Of a stretch of DNA of 64,000 nt, positions 15,945 to 26,189 are shown piece by piece. The position numbers and the translations under genes are program-made. The stretch comes from Coprinus comatus. Lineage: Eukaryota > Basidiomycota > Agaricomycetes > Agaricales > Agaricaceae. The notes under the pieces are model-generated. The model saw only the letters and a program-made list of their open reading frames with translations, was not told the DNA's origin and did no database searches. Positions within the stretch are counted from its first letter, which is position 1, and every line of letters begins with the position of its first letter. The stretch covers positions 372,001-436,000 of the forward strand of contig JAWPGT010000006.1 in the NCBI GenBank assembly GCA_034638255.1, given 5' to 3'.

Positions 15945-16033
15945 GGGGGGAGGGAGGTTATTGGTAATCGGAAGGGTGTGGCTGTTTATGTAATAGAAAT
16001 GAGATCAACGGTTACACTGGACGAGTTGTATCA

Positions 16034-16956
16034 ATGCACTCACCCTCACGGCCTAACCGACCACAAAAGCCTCAGCAAAAATACGTATCATTTACGAATC
16101 TTGCACCTCAAACACCGAGTGAGCTTTACTGGGCATCACGCGCACAAAAGGCTGAGGCTTTGCTTGCCGCCAAGGACAAGCATTATGCTGAGGTTGGAAA
16201 GCTGAGAGAGGAGGAAGAGGCAAAGCGCAGAGTGCGTCTTTAAAACATTATGTACGCGGCGAATTTTTGAGCGTGTGTAGAGGGAAATAGAAGACCTGGA
16301 AAGGAGGTTCAAGGAGAAGTATCATGGTCTTGAGAGACTTGTTGTACGTTTGGCCGTGTTGGTACGCATATTGTCTACTGACTCTGATAACAGATTATAC
16401 TTGTCTCTGCCATATTGATGCTTATTGGGCTTCTGGTATACCTTACGACCTCACATACCACACAATCAGCAAACTTGTTCAAGTCTGTACACTCTTCCAG
16501 CTGGTTTGGGCTCGGTGGCAGTCGGTCGACGAGCAATGGCGCAAGCTGGTTATATCTGAATCTACATCTACCTCAGCATTTTACACTCCCTATTCTCTCT
16601 CCTTGGACTTCTGTGGTACGTTAAAAAAGAGCTGCTGGCCCGGTATAATGATTAACATGCCTTTGCAGATAGAACATCAGACGTCTACGTCCACAACGAC
16701 TAGTTCATCGAATTTCTTCTTGAAGTATATCGCCCTCACCTCACTTATTCTTGGAATCGTCGCATCTGTCATCATCTATGTTAATGCGCACTCACCTTCA
16801 GTGGCGGAAGTTAAGAGTAAGGATAATATCGAGCAAGGTGCATTGTGGCGCATATATCGACTGTTGTCTGGGTCAAGGCTCGTGTCATCCGGTGTTTTTC
16901 AATGGGTGTGGATATGGGGGTGGAGAGTATTGCGTTTGATAGGTGTTGTGTCTTGA
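16034..16956 (+). CDS. Small coiled-coil membrane protein, function unknown
   Basis: It starts MHSPSRPNRPQKPQQKYVSF only 89 bp from the divergent lipase start. A charged coiled coil (AEALLAAKDKHYAEVGKL, then after an intron EIEDLERRFKEKYHGLERLV) leads into the membrane segment IILVSAILMLIGLLVYL. Supported introns are near 16231-16280, 16354-16392 and 16619-16673; the last has GTACGT, a TTAAC branch-like site and GCAG. Downstream the frame continues through a second hydrophobic helix (YIALTSLILGIVASVIIYV) to a stop at 16954-16956. The exon boundaries between 16430 and 16620 are uncertain because three frames look partly coding. I know of no assigned function. Confidence 0.5.
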
Positions 16957-17088
16957 TAATGTACGAACATGTAATCTGCATGTAATACATTTTGTATTAC
17001 CCCAGCTTCCTTTCGTCCCTGATGATCACGTCATGAAGCCATCACGAAGGCTGGGAATATGCGCATATAACTCTCTTGGCATACAACC

Positions 17089-17696
17089 ATGTCTGCTCGC
17101 CATCCCCTGTGAGCAGCTCCGTCCCGTCTTCACTTCATGGCTAACCACGCATACATGTAGCGCTGTTGTCTTTCTGTTACACATAGCACTAGAGATCCCA
17201 CTGGCCTTCCAGGGAATATGGTCTCCCGCTACACTACCGTTTCTTCAATTGAACAATACCACAATCGTGATTCTCAAGGTAGCTTTGTCTCATCACGCCA
17301 TCAACACTCTTTAACGAATACACAATGTAGCTATATGCGGCCCTTTCGCTCTCTACTTGCTTGGTTTCTCTGCTCGCCTTCCCTCTACCTGACTTCCTGC
17401 CCGGAAAACGCGCTCTAGCATTGGGACTATGTGTCTATCATAGTGCGGTATCTACTGTGCTTTTCCAAGCCCCAAGGTTTATCCCTCACTCCCTTGGTCC
17501 GTTGGCTGAACAGTAAGTACTTTTTTTCGGCAATGTGCACTTAGTTGATTGACCCCGCCTCAGATACAAGCTCTCCCCAGAAGTGTTATGGGGAATAGTG
17601 CATGGTTTTTTAGGGCTAGGTTTTGTTATGTGGTGGCAGGCAACTGTTCAATTAACTGCTATGGCACGAGCTGCCGGAAAGAGTTCCCAAACCTAA
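17089..17696 (+). CDS. Four-exon small membrane protein, function unknown
   Basis: This gene emerges only after splicing. ACAACCATG at 17089 gives MSARHPL. Introns near 17109-17159 (GTGAGC to GTAG), 17279-17331 (GTAGCT to GTAG) and 17512-17564 (GTAAGT to TCAG) all keep phase. The 150-residue product is mostly hydrophobic: AVVFLLHIALEIPLAFQGIW, LYAALSLSTCLVSLLAFPLP, ALALGLCVYHSAVSTVLF and VLWGIVHGFLGLGFVMWW suggest about four membrane spans. It ends AMARAAGKSSQT. The coherent phase across three introns and the regular helix spacing argue for a real gene. I do not recognise the family with certainty. Confidence 0.66.
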
Positions 17697-18153
17697 GTTG
17701 GATGTTGTCTCATGTCTATAATGTACCGAAGGAATCTAAGCCTCTTTTCACCAAACAGAATAGTTGTAAGCAGGTCCCAATATTCTCAGCCACACAGTCA
17801 CATCGAAAGCTAGTTCTACTTGGCCTGCAGCGACAATATTTCAAGCGTTGTGTTATGTTGGCAAATAGGAAATCCGGAGCCCGAACCTAATCTCGTGTAT
17901 GCTTTTGGTTCAACCTTTGAGGATAAAAAAGTCGAAGGATGTAACGATGTGTATCAACTTATAAATAAGCACACAGGTTTGCTGTCCCGTGCTGATCTCT
18001 GCGATGTAATCTGAGTGTTCTTATCAGGCTGGCAGGCTGGGTTCCAAACTCAAGTGTCTTCACCAGCGACTACTACTCACCCTTCCATGGACCTATCAAC
18101 TTCATCACCTGTATACGGACCAGGTGGGTGTTCATAATGTATCAAAAGTTAGC
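17697..18153. other. Intergenic, upstream of the NACHT gene
   Basis: No gene is recognised. This is the presumed promoter and leader of the NACHT gene that starts at 18154. Confidence 0.45.
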
Positions 18154-20768
18154 ATGCCATCTCATGTGGGATTGTTAGGTTCTTCCTCCAGTGCTTTGAC
18201 CGGTGATACGAACAGAAGTAATCCCCCAAGCAGCGTACTTAAAAATGCACACGATTTTGTTTTAAAGGACGCAGTATTTGTGTCAAATACTTACAGTAGT
18301 CAGAATAGTCTTGGTGAGATTTATTATTTATTATTTCAGACCATGATTATATTATCAACCCTTTCACTTTAGGATTTGACTCCCTGGCACGTCAGATCTT
18401 GGCTGGTGCCGAATTTGACTCTTCCCAGAGGGACCCTCCTCCTCGTTGCCATCCAGGCACCCGGACGACTATTCTCCATAAGGCGCTAAGATGGCTTCAT
18501 GATCCACAAAGGAGCAAACCCATATTGTGGCTCAGCGGAAGTGCCGGTGTCGGAAAATCTGCAATCATGCAGACGTTGGCCGAACATGAATCTGACCACG
18601 GTCACCTCGCTGCAAGTCTTTTTCTATCTAGGTCGAAACACATAAATGATCCCCTACAAGTATTCCCATCCCTTGCGTATCAGATTGCTGTTAAAAATAC
18701 AGCATATCGAGCATATATTGATACGCTGCTTCTCCGGGACCCACGAGTACTGGATAAATCGATGAGTGAACAGTTCAAGAGATTGATCATTGAACCCTTC
18801 GCTCGACAGAAGATACAGTTAGGATCGGGGACGTGGTTGATGATCATTGACGGTCTCGATGAATGTGGGGTCGAGTTTGGTTGGAACACGAGAACCGCGA
18901 CTTCGACGCTGGGCGGATGCAATGTGAAATCATTCAGCTTATCCACTACTTCACAATCAATTGCCCTTTTGTACCCTTGGTGTGGGCCATCGCTAGCCGA
19001 CCAGAAGCTAATCTGAAGACTATATTCTCACGTGGAAACATTAGTACGGGCCACTGGAGAGAAGAGGTTCCTGTCGATACCACCGAGGCCTGCGAAGATG
19101 TGGAACGCTACCTACGAGCTCGCTTTCTGGCTATCCGTCACGATTATCCAGATCACATCCCACAACATTCACTTTGGCCTTCTGAACAGCATCTACTTGC
19201 ACTGGGGAAGGCTGCCTCTGGTCTCTTTGCTTTTGCTTCTACAGCAATACAGTTTATTGAAGACCCTCATGTTGCAAGTCCTGTTCAACAACTCGAATAC
19301 ATAGTGGAGTTTATTGATGGAAGGCAAACCTCTGATGGAAACAATCCACTCAGTATGCTCGATGCGCTGTATACACGCATACTTCAAAGTGTTCCTCAGT
19401 CAATCATTGCGGTTACCCTGTCGTTGCTTGCTTTCTCTCTAGTCAACAACTATACAGTTAACCGCTTGTCATTCCGAGTATTATCAAATATCTTGGGTCT
19501 AGGACAAGACATGGTATACAGTGCTCTCCGGAAGCTACATGCTGTCCTTGACATTCCAACTCCCTCCGATGCATTAATTAATGTTCCTGAACCATTGGGA
19601 GGAAAGAGAATCTCCAAAGGTCAAATTCGCGCCCGACATGCTTCCTTCACAGACTATCTTCAAGATGGTAATCGATCTGGCCAATATTGTGCTGAAAAGT
19701 TTGAAGTAGAGGGTCTATGGAATCGTTGCTTCCACATCTTACAATTGGTGAATGATAATGGTGAAACAAATATTATTTATTTTTATTAAAAGGTTCTAAA
19801 TTTCCCTATTCTAACAGCTGGTTGTGATCCACAGACTTCAATTATTCCTCTTAGCTGGCCATGCGAGAAAGAGCGAGCAGATAAACTACTTCAAAGGGAA
19901 ATTCATTTACAATGTGGATTCCTATGCAGGGTGCTTAGAAAGGAAATATCCATAAGGCAACAAGTTGAAGCTGTTGAGCGAATGGATTTTAGTAAGTTGG
20001 CTTATGGGTATTTCTCGGGGGAGCTGGATGTGTGTCATTTTGTATTAGCATCTGATAACTGGACAGAATTCCAAATTGTGGGTCCTAAAACACTTTTTTA
20101 TTCACTCGGTCCTGACAATTTCGTACTTAGAATCAGTCTTTTGAGCAAGCAAGGATAACTAGGAAGATAACGTTGGCTGAATTGAAACTTGAACGAATTA
20201 GGAGAGATAGGATTGCATACTCTCACTTTATACCGGAAAAAATTGTTTGGTCAATAATTGAACAATACTACCGTGATGATTTCGTGAGTCACCGTAGCCC
20301 CAGTCTCTTTGGGAATACATAAACGCTGATGACATACAGAAGGTGACGTCTAATGAAGACCGGGGCCCGGTATGTAACTTATATTGGAGGTATACACCGG
20401 CGTATTTAACAACAATCTTTATGTAGCATTACGAGAAACATTTCAAACCGCTCGATAAGCTCGTCGAGCGCCTGCGCCTTCGACAAACAGAATATCCACA
20501 TGCGCAAGTAGAACTTATCGGAAACGAACCATATAAGAGTTGTGCTGTGCTTGTCCTTGATCGTGGTAGCCCCAACCGATTCCCAGGTCGTAGTGAATAT
20601 ATGTCGATTGAGTATTATATTCTTCCTTATTCCTCTGTATAACATGCTTTGTTTATTTTCAAGTGGATTTCAATAAATCAACCACTTCGTGATTCTTGTT
20701 CAACGTAACGGTGTAATCGATCAACGAGGGAGTCAGATTTTATGTAGGCCTTGGGGTGACTTGTACTG
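18154..20768 (+). CDS. NACHT-domain NTPase with an internal frame break (possible pseudogene)
   Basis: STAND/NLR-like NTPase of the type expanded in Agaricomycetes. The ATG at 18154 (MPSHVGLLGSSSS) is followed by KNAHDFVLKDAVFVSN. An intron at about 18315-18371 leads into GFDSLARQILAGAEFDSS. Walker A is LSGSAGVGKSAIMQ and Walker B is WLMIIDGLDEC. Shortly after Walker B the open frame changes: QCEIIQLIHYF and VWAIASRPEANLKTIF continue in another frame from about 18863 to 19789. A 75-nt intron could bridge the frames but would delete the QCEIIQ segment expected in the family, so a frameshift is more likely. Further exons run to about 20643, or to 20768 with two more short introns (FKPLDKLVERLRLRQ, YMSIEYYILPYSS). 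No WD40 or ankyrin repeats are visible. Function as a sensor in allorecognition or immunity is only inferred. Confidence 0.62.
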
Positions 20769-21670
20769 AAATTGAGATAAGTATGGAGTTGACCGCTGTT
20801 GACACTGTCTCAAAACCCCCTGAGAGGCCTCAATCAGAAGCGCCAGAACATAAAAAATCGGTTCGATCATGGACACTCATACCCAATGAACGTGAACTTC
20901 GCGGAAAATCACCAGACCAACAGGCTAAACAATCGGAGGAAAAAAGAGTCAAACAAATGGGAGCTGGACAACAAGAAAATGAGAAAAGGAAAGTCTACGA
21001 TGTAGAAGGATAATCGGGAGTGACAGAAAGGATTGCAGTAGCTAAAGAAGCAATGACGGAAGAAGAAATTAAAAGGTAGAGTGATGAACTTGGAATTTTG
21101 GTTCTTAATGGGGTAAATCGAGGGTGAATTTTACAATTGAGGAGACGGGACTGAAACTGGAACAGCAACTACTGCAGTGGTTGAGGCCTCAGATAGAAAA
21201 CTTTATTCTCCCAACTTGAATAAATCAACTCACTGCATCATTGATCTGGTGGCACAGAGCCTAGTTCTATATTGGTATCCATATACACCTACGTGATTAC
21301 ACACAGCCTACATAGACCAAACCTATGATGGAAAAGTGAGTGCGTAATATCCACACAAGGTGCTCAGGATGCATAGATTGATCATGAAGAATAGATAAAT
21401 TATTCACAATTTCATGTCTTTTTTTATAATCATTTTCATGTCTCAGAACTTGAAGCCCATATAACCATCGGCGCACTGTCGTTCAATTAGATACAGGCTG
21501 TACAGCACAATTTCTGCGCTTGTAATTCTTGGTCATGACAGCACCCACCCAACAGAAATATATTCGTCGGATCCAACCGATTCAGATAACAATCATAACA
21601 TGCTTCTTCAGTCTTTTTTGGGAAGATGAAAAGAGGCGCTTGGAGCTTACTACTTGTCACTCTCACTCTG
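20769..21670. other. Segment X1, duplicated element upstream of HNH-MIF4G copy A
   Basis: A short open frame, 20783-21013 (+), encodes a charged peptide with APEHKKSVRSW, IPNERELRGKSPDQQAKQ and EEKRVKQ. The same arrangement (EHKK, W, NERE, SP, QAKQEE) is encoded on the minus strand at about 34830-34990 upstream of copy C. DNA similarity continues on the X1 side to about 21190, including GGAACTGG-type and GGAACAGCAACT stretches. Whether X1 is a gene, a relic exon set or untranslated DNA cannot be settled. The rest of the region holds the promoter of copy A. Confidence 0.45.
21567..21580 (-). promoter_or_regulatory. Shared near-palindromic element upstream of HNH-MIF4G copy A
   Basis: TCGGATCCAACCGA lies 90 bp before the chosen ATG of copy A. 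Its reverse complement TCGGTTGGATCCGA matches elements upstream of copies B and C and one at 35192. The TCGG...CCGA arms form an inverted repeat, which would suit a dimeric regulator. A role in transcription is inferred from position and conservation only. Confidence 0.5.
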
Positions 21671-23428
21671 ATGCCACTTTTTCCAGTTTCCGGTGGCTTC
21701 ACCTTGCCAGTAGTAGAACATGACATCTTAAGTCCATCCGACGAGTCAAATATCAAGACCACAGAAAGAAATATTCGTTGTGTAGTCTGCAGCACCGCAA
21801 TCGCGGTTCAGAAGTGTCATATAATACAACCATGGGACACACATACTGTGCGTCTTCTTATTCTTAAGAATGTGTCATGTATTCACGCCGTGATCGCTAT
21901 TGGTCTTATAGTGGAATACTTTGAAAGCAAAGAAATGCATTCCTCCTGGCTCCGGATTGATTGATCAAGAAGTTGGGAATACCATCTCTATGTGCCCTAC
22001 ACACACCACTTCATTCGAGAGATACTATTTCTTTATACAATACATCCCTGGAGTATGTACGATATCCTATAAATTTTCTCTCCATATTATTTACCACTCT
22101 TTAGCTTCGACAATACTTGTTTGTTAACCATAGTGGTGTTGACGACCCAATGCTTACACCGTTTCATGGAAAATCGATCAAACTGGACGTGAAAGATCAT
22201 GTACCGTTCCAATCACTTCTTCTCATCCATGAACAACGAGTACGCGGTTTCTGGTCTTTTGCTCAGCCAGAAACCGACATTTATGTGCACATAAACCAGG
22301 AACTTGAAGTTCAAGCTCGCTGTAACTCGGTCGCGATGCTGCTTAGGCGACTGACATCTGGGTCATTTAATGAAGTCTCTAATAAAATCATCGAAATAAT
22401 TAACAGGGATGTCAATCCTAAAACTCCCCCAACTTCGACGTCTACGGTGTTTCCATCCACCTTCATCTCTTCTCAATCGACATCACGAAGGCCTAAAGTT
22501 ACGCTAAAAAATCCCGATGGTGTGGAACTCAAGTTGGGGGACCTCATCAAGCCGAGGCAAGATGCATTCTCCAAAGAAAACATGTCAATCAATAAACTAT
22601 CACTGGAAGAAGAAAAAGGAAAACGACAGAAAATGGAAGAGAAAGAGACATCCAAAGAAAGGAACTCCAAATTGAAGAAGTTGGAAGGGGCTAACGATGG
22701 GGAACTTCCTCTTAAAGCTCTGAGGCATATTATCGATCTCATCTATTCTTATGCCATAGCTGCCGACGATGCTGAAAAGACGACATCAATCGCTTCTCTC
22801 TTACGCAAGATCGTGGAACAAACTAGTACCAAGATCCAGGACGACAGTTTGAAAGATTTTGACGGCAAACCCATTGTCGGGGGTCAACTAGCTCGCAAAC
22901 ACCTTCTCAACAGATGTCAGGAGGACTTTAAGAGAGGCTGGGCTGTCAATGAATTCATTAGTACTGAGGAGAATGAAGTTTCAAGACGACAGTATCTCGG
23001 TCTCCTCAGGTTAATGGCTGAATTTTACAAACTGCAGATGTTGACCGAACGGGTTATACACGAGTCCATAAAATTCCTCTTGTCAAAATCCGTGACTGAA
23101 GAATTATACCTTGAGGGTGTATGTACGCTTCTCCTAGTCGCTGGTAGAGAGTTGCAGAACCCCAAGGCACATGCGCACATGGATGTATACTTTAGTCGCA
23201 TGAGGGAGTGGACTGATGCACCAAACATCTCTTCCCGTACCCGATCAATGGTTCAGGTTTGCGCTATCTTGTAGTGATCTGATGCAAGTAGCTAGACTGA
23301 CTTGTACGTACTAGGATGCCATCGCCTTGCGTCACGCTGGCTGGGATACAGACCGAGTTAAGTTGGCTCAGGAAGACGTGTTGGATTTCATCTACACTGA
23401 AGGTTGGCAAGTATATAACAGGATTTGA
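21671..23428 (+). CDS. HNH-nuclease-like / eIF4G-MIF4G fusion protein, copy A
   Basis: Four exons (21671-21847, 21912-22052, 22105-23256, 23315-23428) give 527 residues. Residues about 36-160 resemble fungal HNH endonuclease domains: RCVVC, CHIIQPW with His50, GNTISMC with Asn82, THTTSFE with His90, then GVDDPMLTPFHGKSIKL and IHEQRVRGFW. From about 180 the protein is a MIF4G domain like eIF4G: FNEVSNKIIEI, GQLARKHLLNRCQEDF, LRLMAEFYKLQMLTERVIHE, AHMDVYFSRM and, after the last intron, DAIALRHAGW. A charged insert of about 100 residues (207-306, with LEEEKGKRQKMEEKETSKE) interrupts the MIF4G domain. MIF4G in eIF4G binds eIF4A and RNA; a nuclease tethered there is inference. The ATG was chosen because the leader ending ...CACTCTC and exon 1 match copies B and C. 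Confidence 0.85.
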
Positions 23429-25406
23429 TTAGAGTAGATATGTACCGTACATACTATTCTGTCAGATTTTGATGGAGGTTATCAAGTTTTATTTCTGGGT
23501 TCAAAGGACCCAGTCACTGAACCATTCATGATTCTAGCCATGATTGTCCTAAGTATAATAAATCAGTGCTTTGCACTCAACAGCGACTAATTCTACGTCA
23601 TACACTGATGCACAATAACACATTGACCGATAAATCAAAATAGTGGAATGCATTAATGCTTGGAACACATTGTTGTATCAATGACTTCACAATAAGCCTG
23701 CTCCTGTACACAGCCGGGCTTTAAAACAACAAAAGCCATGAGTTACTTTGGTCTCTGACTCGGATCTTGATTGGATTGTAGCGACGTATGTAAGTGTATC
23801 CGTACACATGCTTTCTTACGAACTCAAGTAACCTTATTGTATTGTAAGGCTATTGTACTCCACGTTTAGCATGACATCAATTTAAGCGCTTTAAACGTCA
23901 TACAACAGCTTTCAACGCTTCATCTGCGTGTAGTTAACAACAGGTTCACAATGCTACATTGATGTTACGAACTATGAATCTTGTATTTCGCGGGGCCTGT
24001 AAGAACACTCCGATACTCAATCGGTATTTACTATCACATAATCTGTAAAAAAAATTGAGGTGACGACTCAAATGATGTGCGTATGAGGTCCGAGAATCGA
24101 CATACATACATAATATCTACAACCAGGTCTGCAAAATCACAATCACCATGTTGATCTTTTTTTTTCCAAACATACATAGTGACTATGCTAAATAAGGTGA
24201 AACTGGGGCTGTGCCTTTAGACGGAGGCGAGGTATGCACTACTTAAACTCTAAGTTTAGAGTTGTTGATGGTACTAAACATTATCTGAGGATGAGATGAT
24301 GTCGTCGAATAGGGAGTTGTTGGATTGATGGGTTATCATGACGCAGGGTATGAATTTGGAAGTTGTACATAAAATGAACGAAGGCAGAGAAGTAGAGAAT
24401 ACCAGGAGAATATATAAATAGAACAAGTAGCAAGACAGAGGGATCATACAACGATCGATCAAACTAAGCCATGGCATGGATGATCAGCTATGATCAGAGC
24501 TTCGAAACCGCTTCCGAACTCAAGGTTTCTAAGGGAGTTTGTTGATAAGATGTCATCTAATTGTGTCGTGTTTAGGATGTCAAAACGAGTTTGAGCGCTG
24601 AACGCTTGAACGCTTTCCATAAGGAGTCTAGTTCAAAAATAAATGCCTGACTCTCTCAGCCTCAAATCTTAGAATCAACATGATTAGCTGTGCTTATTTA
24701 GTACACAAGAGCGGAGAATGCTTAGCGCGACCAACTGCGACCAGAGTGCGATGCGAGGGTTGATTGTAGCAACCACGTGGCGTCATTAATGGTTATTTTT
24801 GTTTTTGATGGTGTGGTTTTGCAAGGAGGTCGCCTCGAGGCAAAGTTGAACCGTCTCTGGTATCATGATCCCATGCTTTCTTCACTCCTACTCTCATCAT
24901 GTACTAGTCAAAGACCATTTCTCTGCCTCTGATGAACATTTTTTATTACAATTTTTCTTCCTCTCAAACCATCCTATAACGGCCACCATGTGATGCACAT
25001 TTATGAGATATATTTAGTGCCGATCTGCGGGCACGGCTCTCTTTGGAGCCCGTCGTACGAATGGTCCAAGCACGGTCCAAGCGTCAAGTCAAAGCTAATA
25101 TGGGGACATGGCGGTGCTAGTGAAAACTAAAGGGAGCGTCAAAAGGTGGAATGTGAGTTAAACTTTTCGGCGGGCGTTCTAAGCTCATTCATTCTGTCTA
25201 GATTATGATTATTATAAATTTTTATATCATGTGGGATCTGACCTAACTATGACATTCTTGCTGTTGCTATTTTCTGAGAGGTCTGCTAAGCAGAGTGGGG
25301 GCTGTTTGGTTTGAAGGAGGTGATTGTTGGTATGGACAGTTACCCCATTTGGCTTTCCAGGGTTCCTTATAATCTAGGCTGACTCCTTCTCCCATATCCA
25401 CCAATC
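23429..25406. other. About 2 kb intergenic, no gene recognised
   Basis: AT-rich stretch with scattered short frames only; an example is 24274-24477 (-), which is hydrophobic but without family features. A plausible promoter for the DUF6699 gene lies in the last few hundred bases. No mobile-element motif was seen. Confidence 0.5.
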
Positions 25407-26189
25407 ATGCAGAGACGCATACGCTTTGCAACGACCAACACCCTCTACTCCCCACCAAACTCGCCCTCGCCGTCTCTTTCTCACAGTTCACTGCACTCAG
25501 ACGACTCGTCAGCACCAGAGCTCACAACTCCTCCACCAGAAATCGACTACTCTCCTCATTACCCACAATCGCCATACCCACATTCTACAGACTTTATCCT
25601 TCATCCCCAGCACCAGATCATCCAGCAACAACACCAGAGCCAGAACCACAACCAGCACTATGAAGCTCTCGATGTTGTTGCCAAGAATCCTCCCAGCCCC
25701 GAACAGCCAATGCAAATTCATTACCTCCTGGCGTACAACCCCCTCGCAGAGCTCCCTATCCATTTCGACTTGTCGCTCCATTGGTCTCAAATTTTAGAGC
25801 AAGTCCAACCGCATGAGCTCGGCGAGCCAGCGACAAACCCTCCACTCTCCTCCATCATCATCATCACCCCACTCATTCCCTGGCAGTTCCTTATCACAGC
25901 CTCCACGCAAAGTGGTCATATCACCGTCCAAGACTTGCTCACGACACTCTTCCGGGAACTTCGTCTCGCTGTTCGTAGAGATGAGTACAACGCTACCGAC
26001 GTGGTAACCAGGTCAGCCGTTGACGCAGCTTATCATGCGAGATATTCCCGGGTCCAAGATTCTCAGACCAGGGAAAATGAACGGTGCAAAGGGGTTAAAA
26101 AAGTAGACTTCCTACAAGGAAGAAACCTCTTCAAGGGTCTTTCGGGCACTATGGCAGGTCCTGGAGTTTGGGAGCTCAATGTCGCATGA
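25407..26189 (+). CDS. DUF6699 domain protein
   Basis: Single-exon gene of 260 residues with a C-terminal DUF6699-like domain, a basidiomycete-rich domain of unknown function. Residues 1-100 are low-complexity, rich in Ser, Pro, His and Gln (PSPSLSHSSLHSDDSSAPEL, QQQHQSQNHNQHY). The domain follows: HYLLAYNPLAELPIHFDLSL, then IITPLIPWQFLITAST, GHITVQDLLTTLFRELRLAV, the Arg-rich AYHARYSRVQ, and DFLQGRNLFKGLSGTMAGPG. These match the beta-strand, W/P and helix pattern of the family as I know it. No catalytic residues are known. No intron is needed and nothing is broken. Confidence 0.82.
   Translation: MQRRIRFATTNTLYSPPNSPSPSLSHSSLHSDDSSAPELTTPPPEIDYSPHYPQSPYPHSTDFILHPQHQIIQQQHQSQNHNQHYEALDVVAKNPPSPEQPMQIHYLLAYNPLAELPIHFDLSLHWSQILEQVQPHELGEPATNPPLSSIIIITPLIPWQFLITASTQSGHITVQDLLTTLFRELRLAVRRDEYNATDVVTRSAVDAAYHARYSRVQDSQTRENERCKGVKKVDFLQGRNLFKGLSGTMAGPGVWELNVA

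Noticed and set aside
16324..16956. One continuous 210-codon frame as the membrane protein
   Set aside because: It runs through good splice signals and lacks the upstream coiled-coil exons; only its 3' part is kept.
18871..18940. A 75-nt intron restoring the NACHT frame
   Set aside because: It would delete QCEIIQ, which matches the conserved family segment after Walker B, so a frameshift is preferred; RNA data could reverse this.
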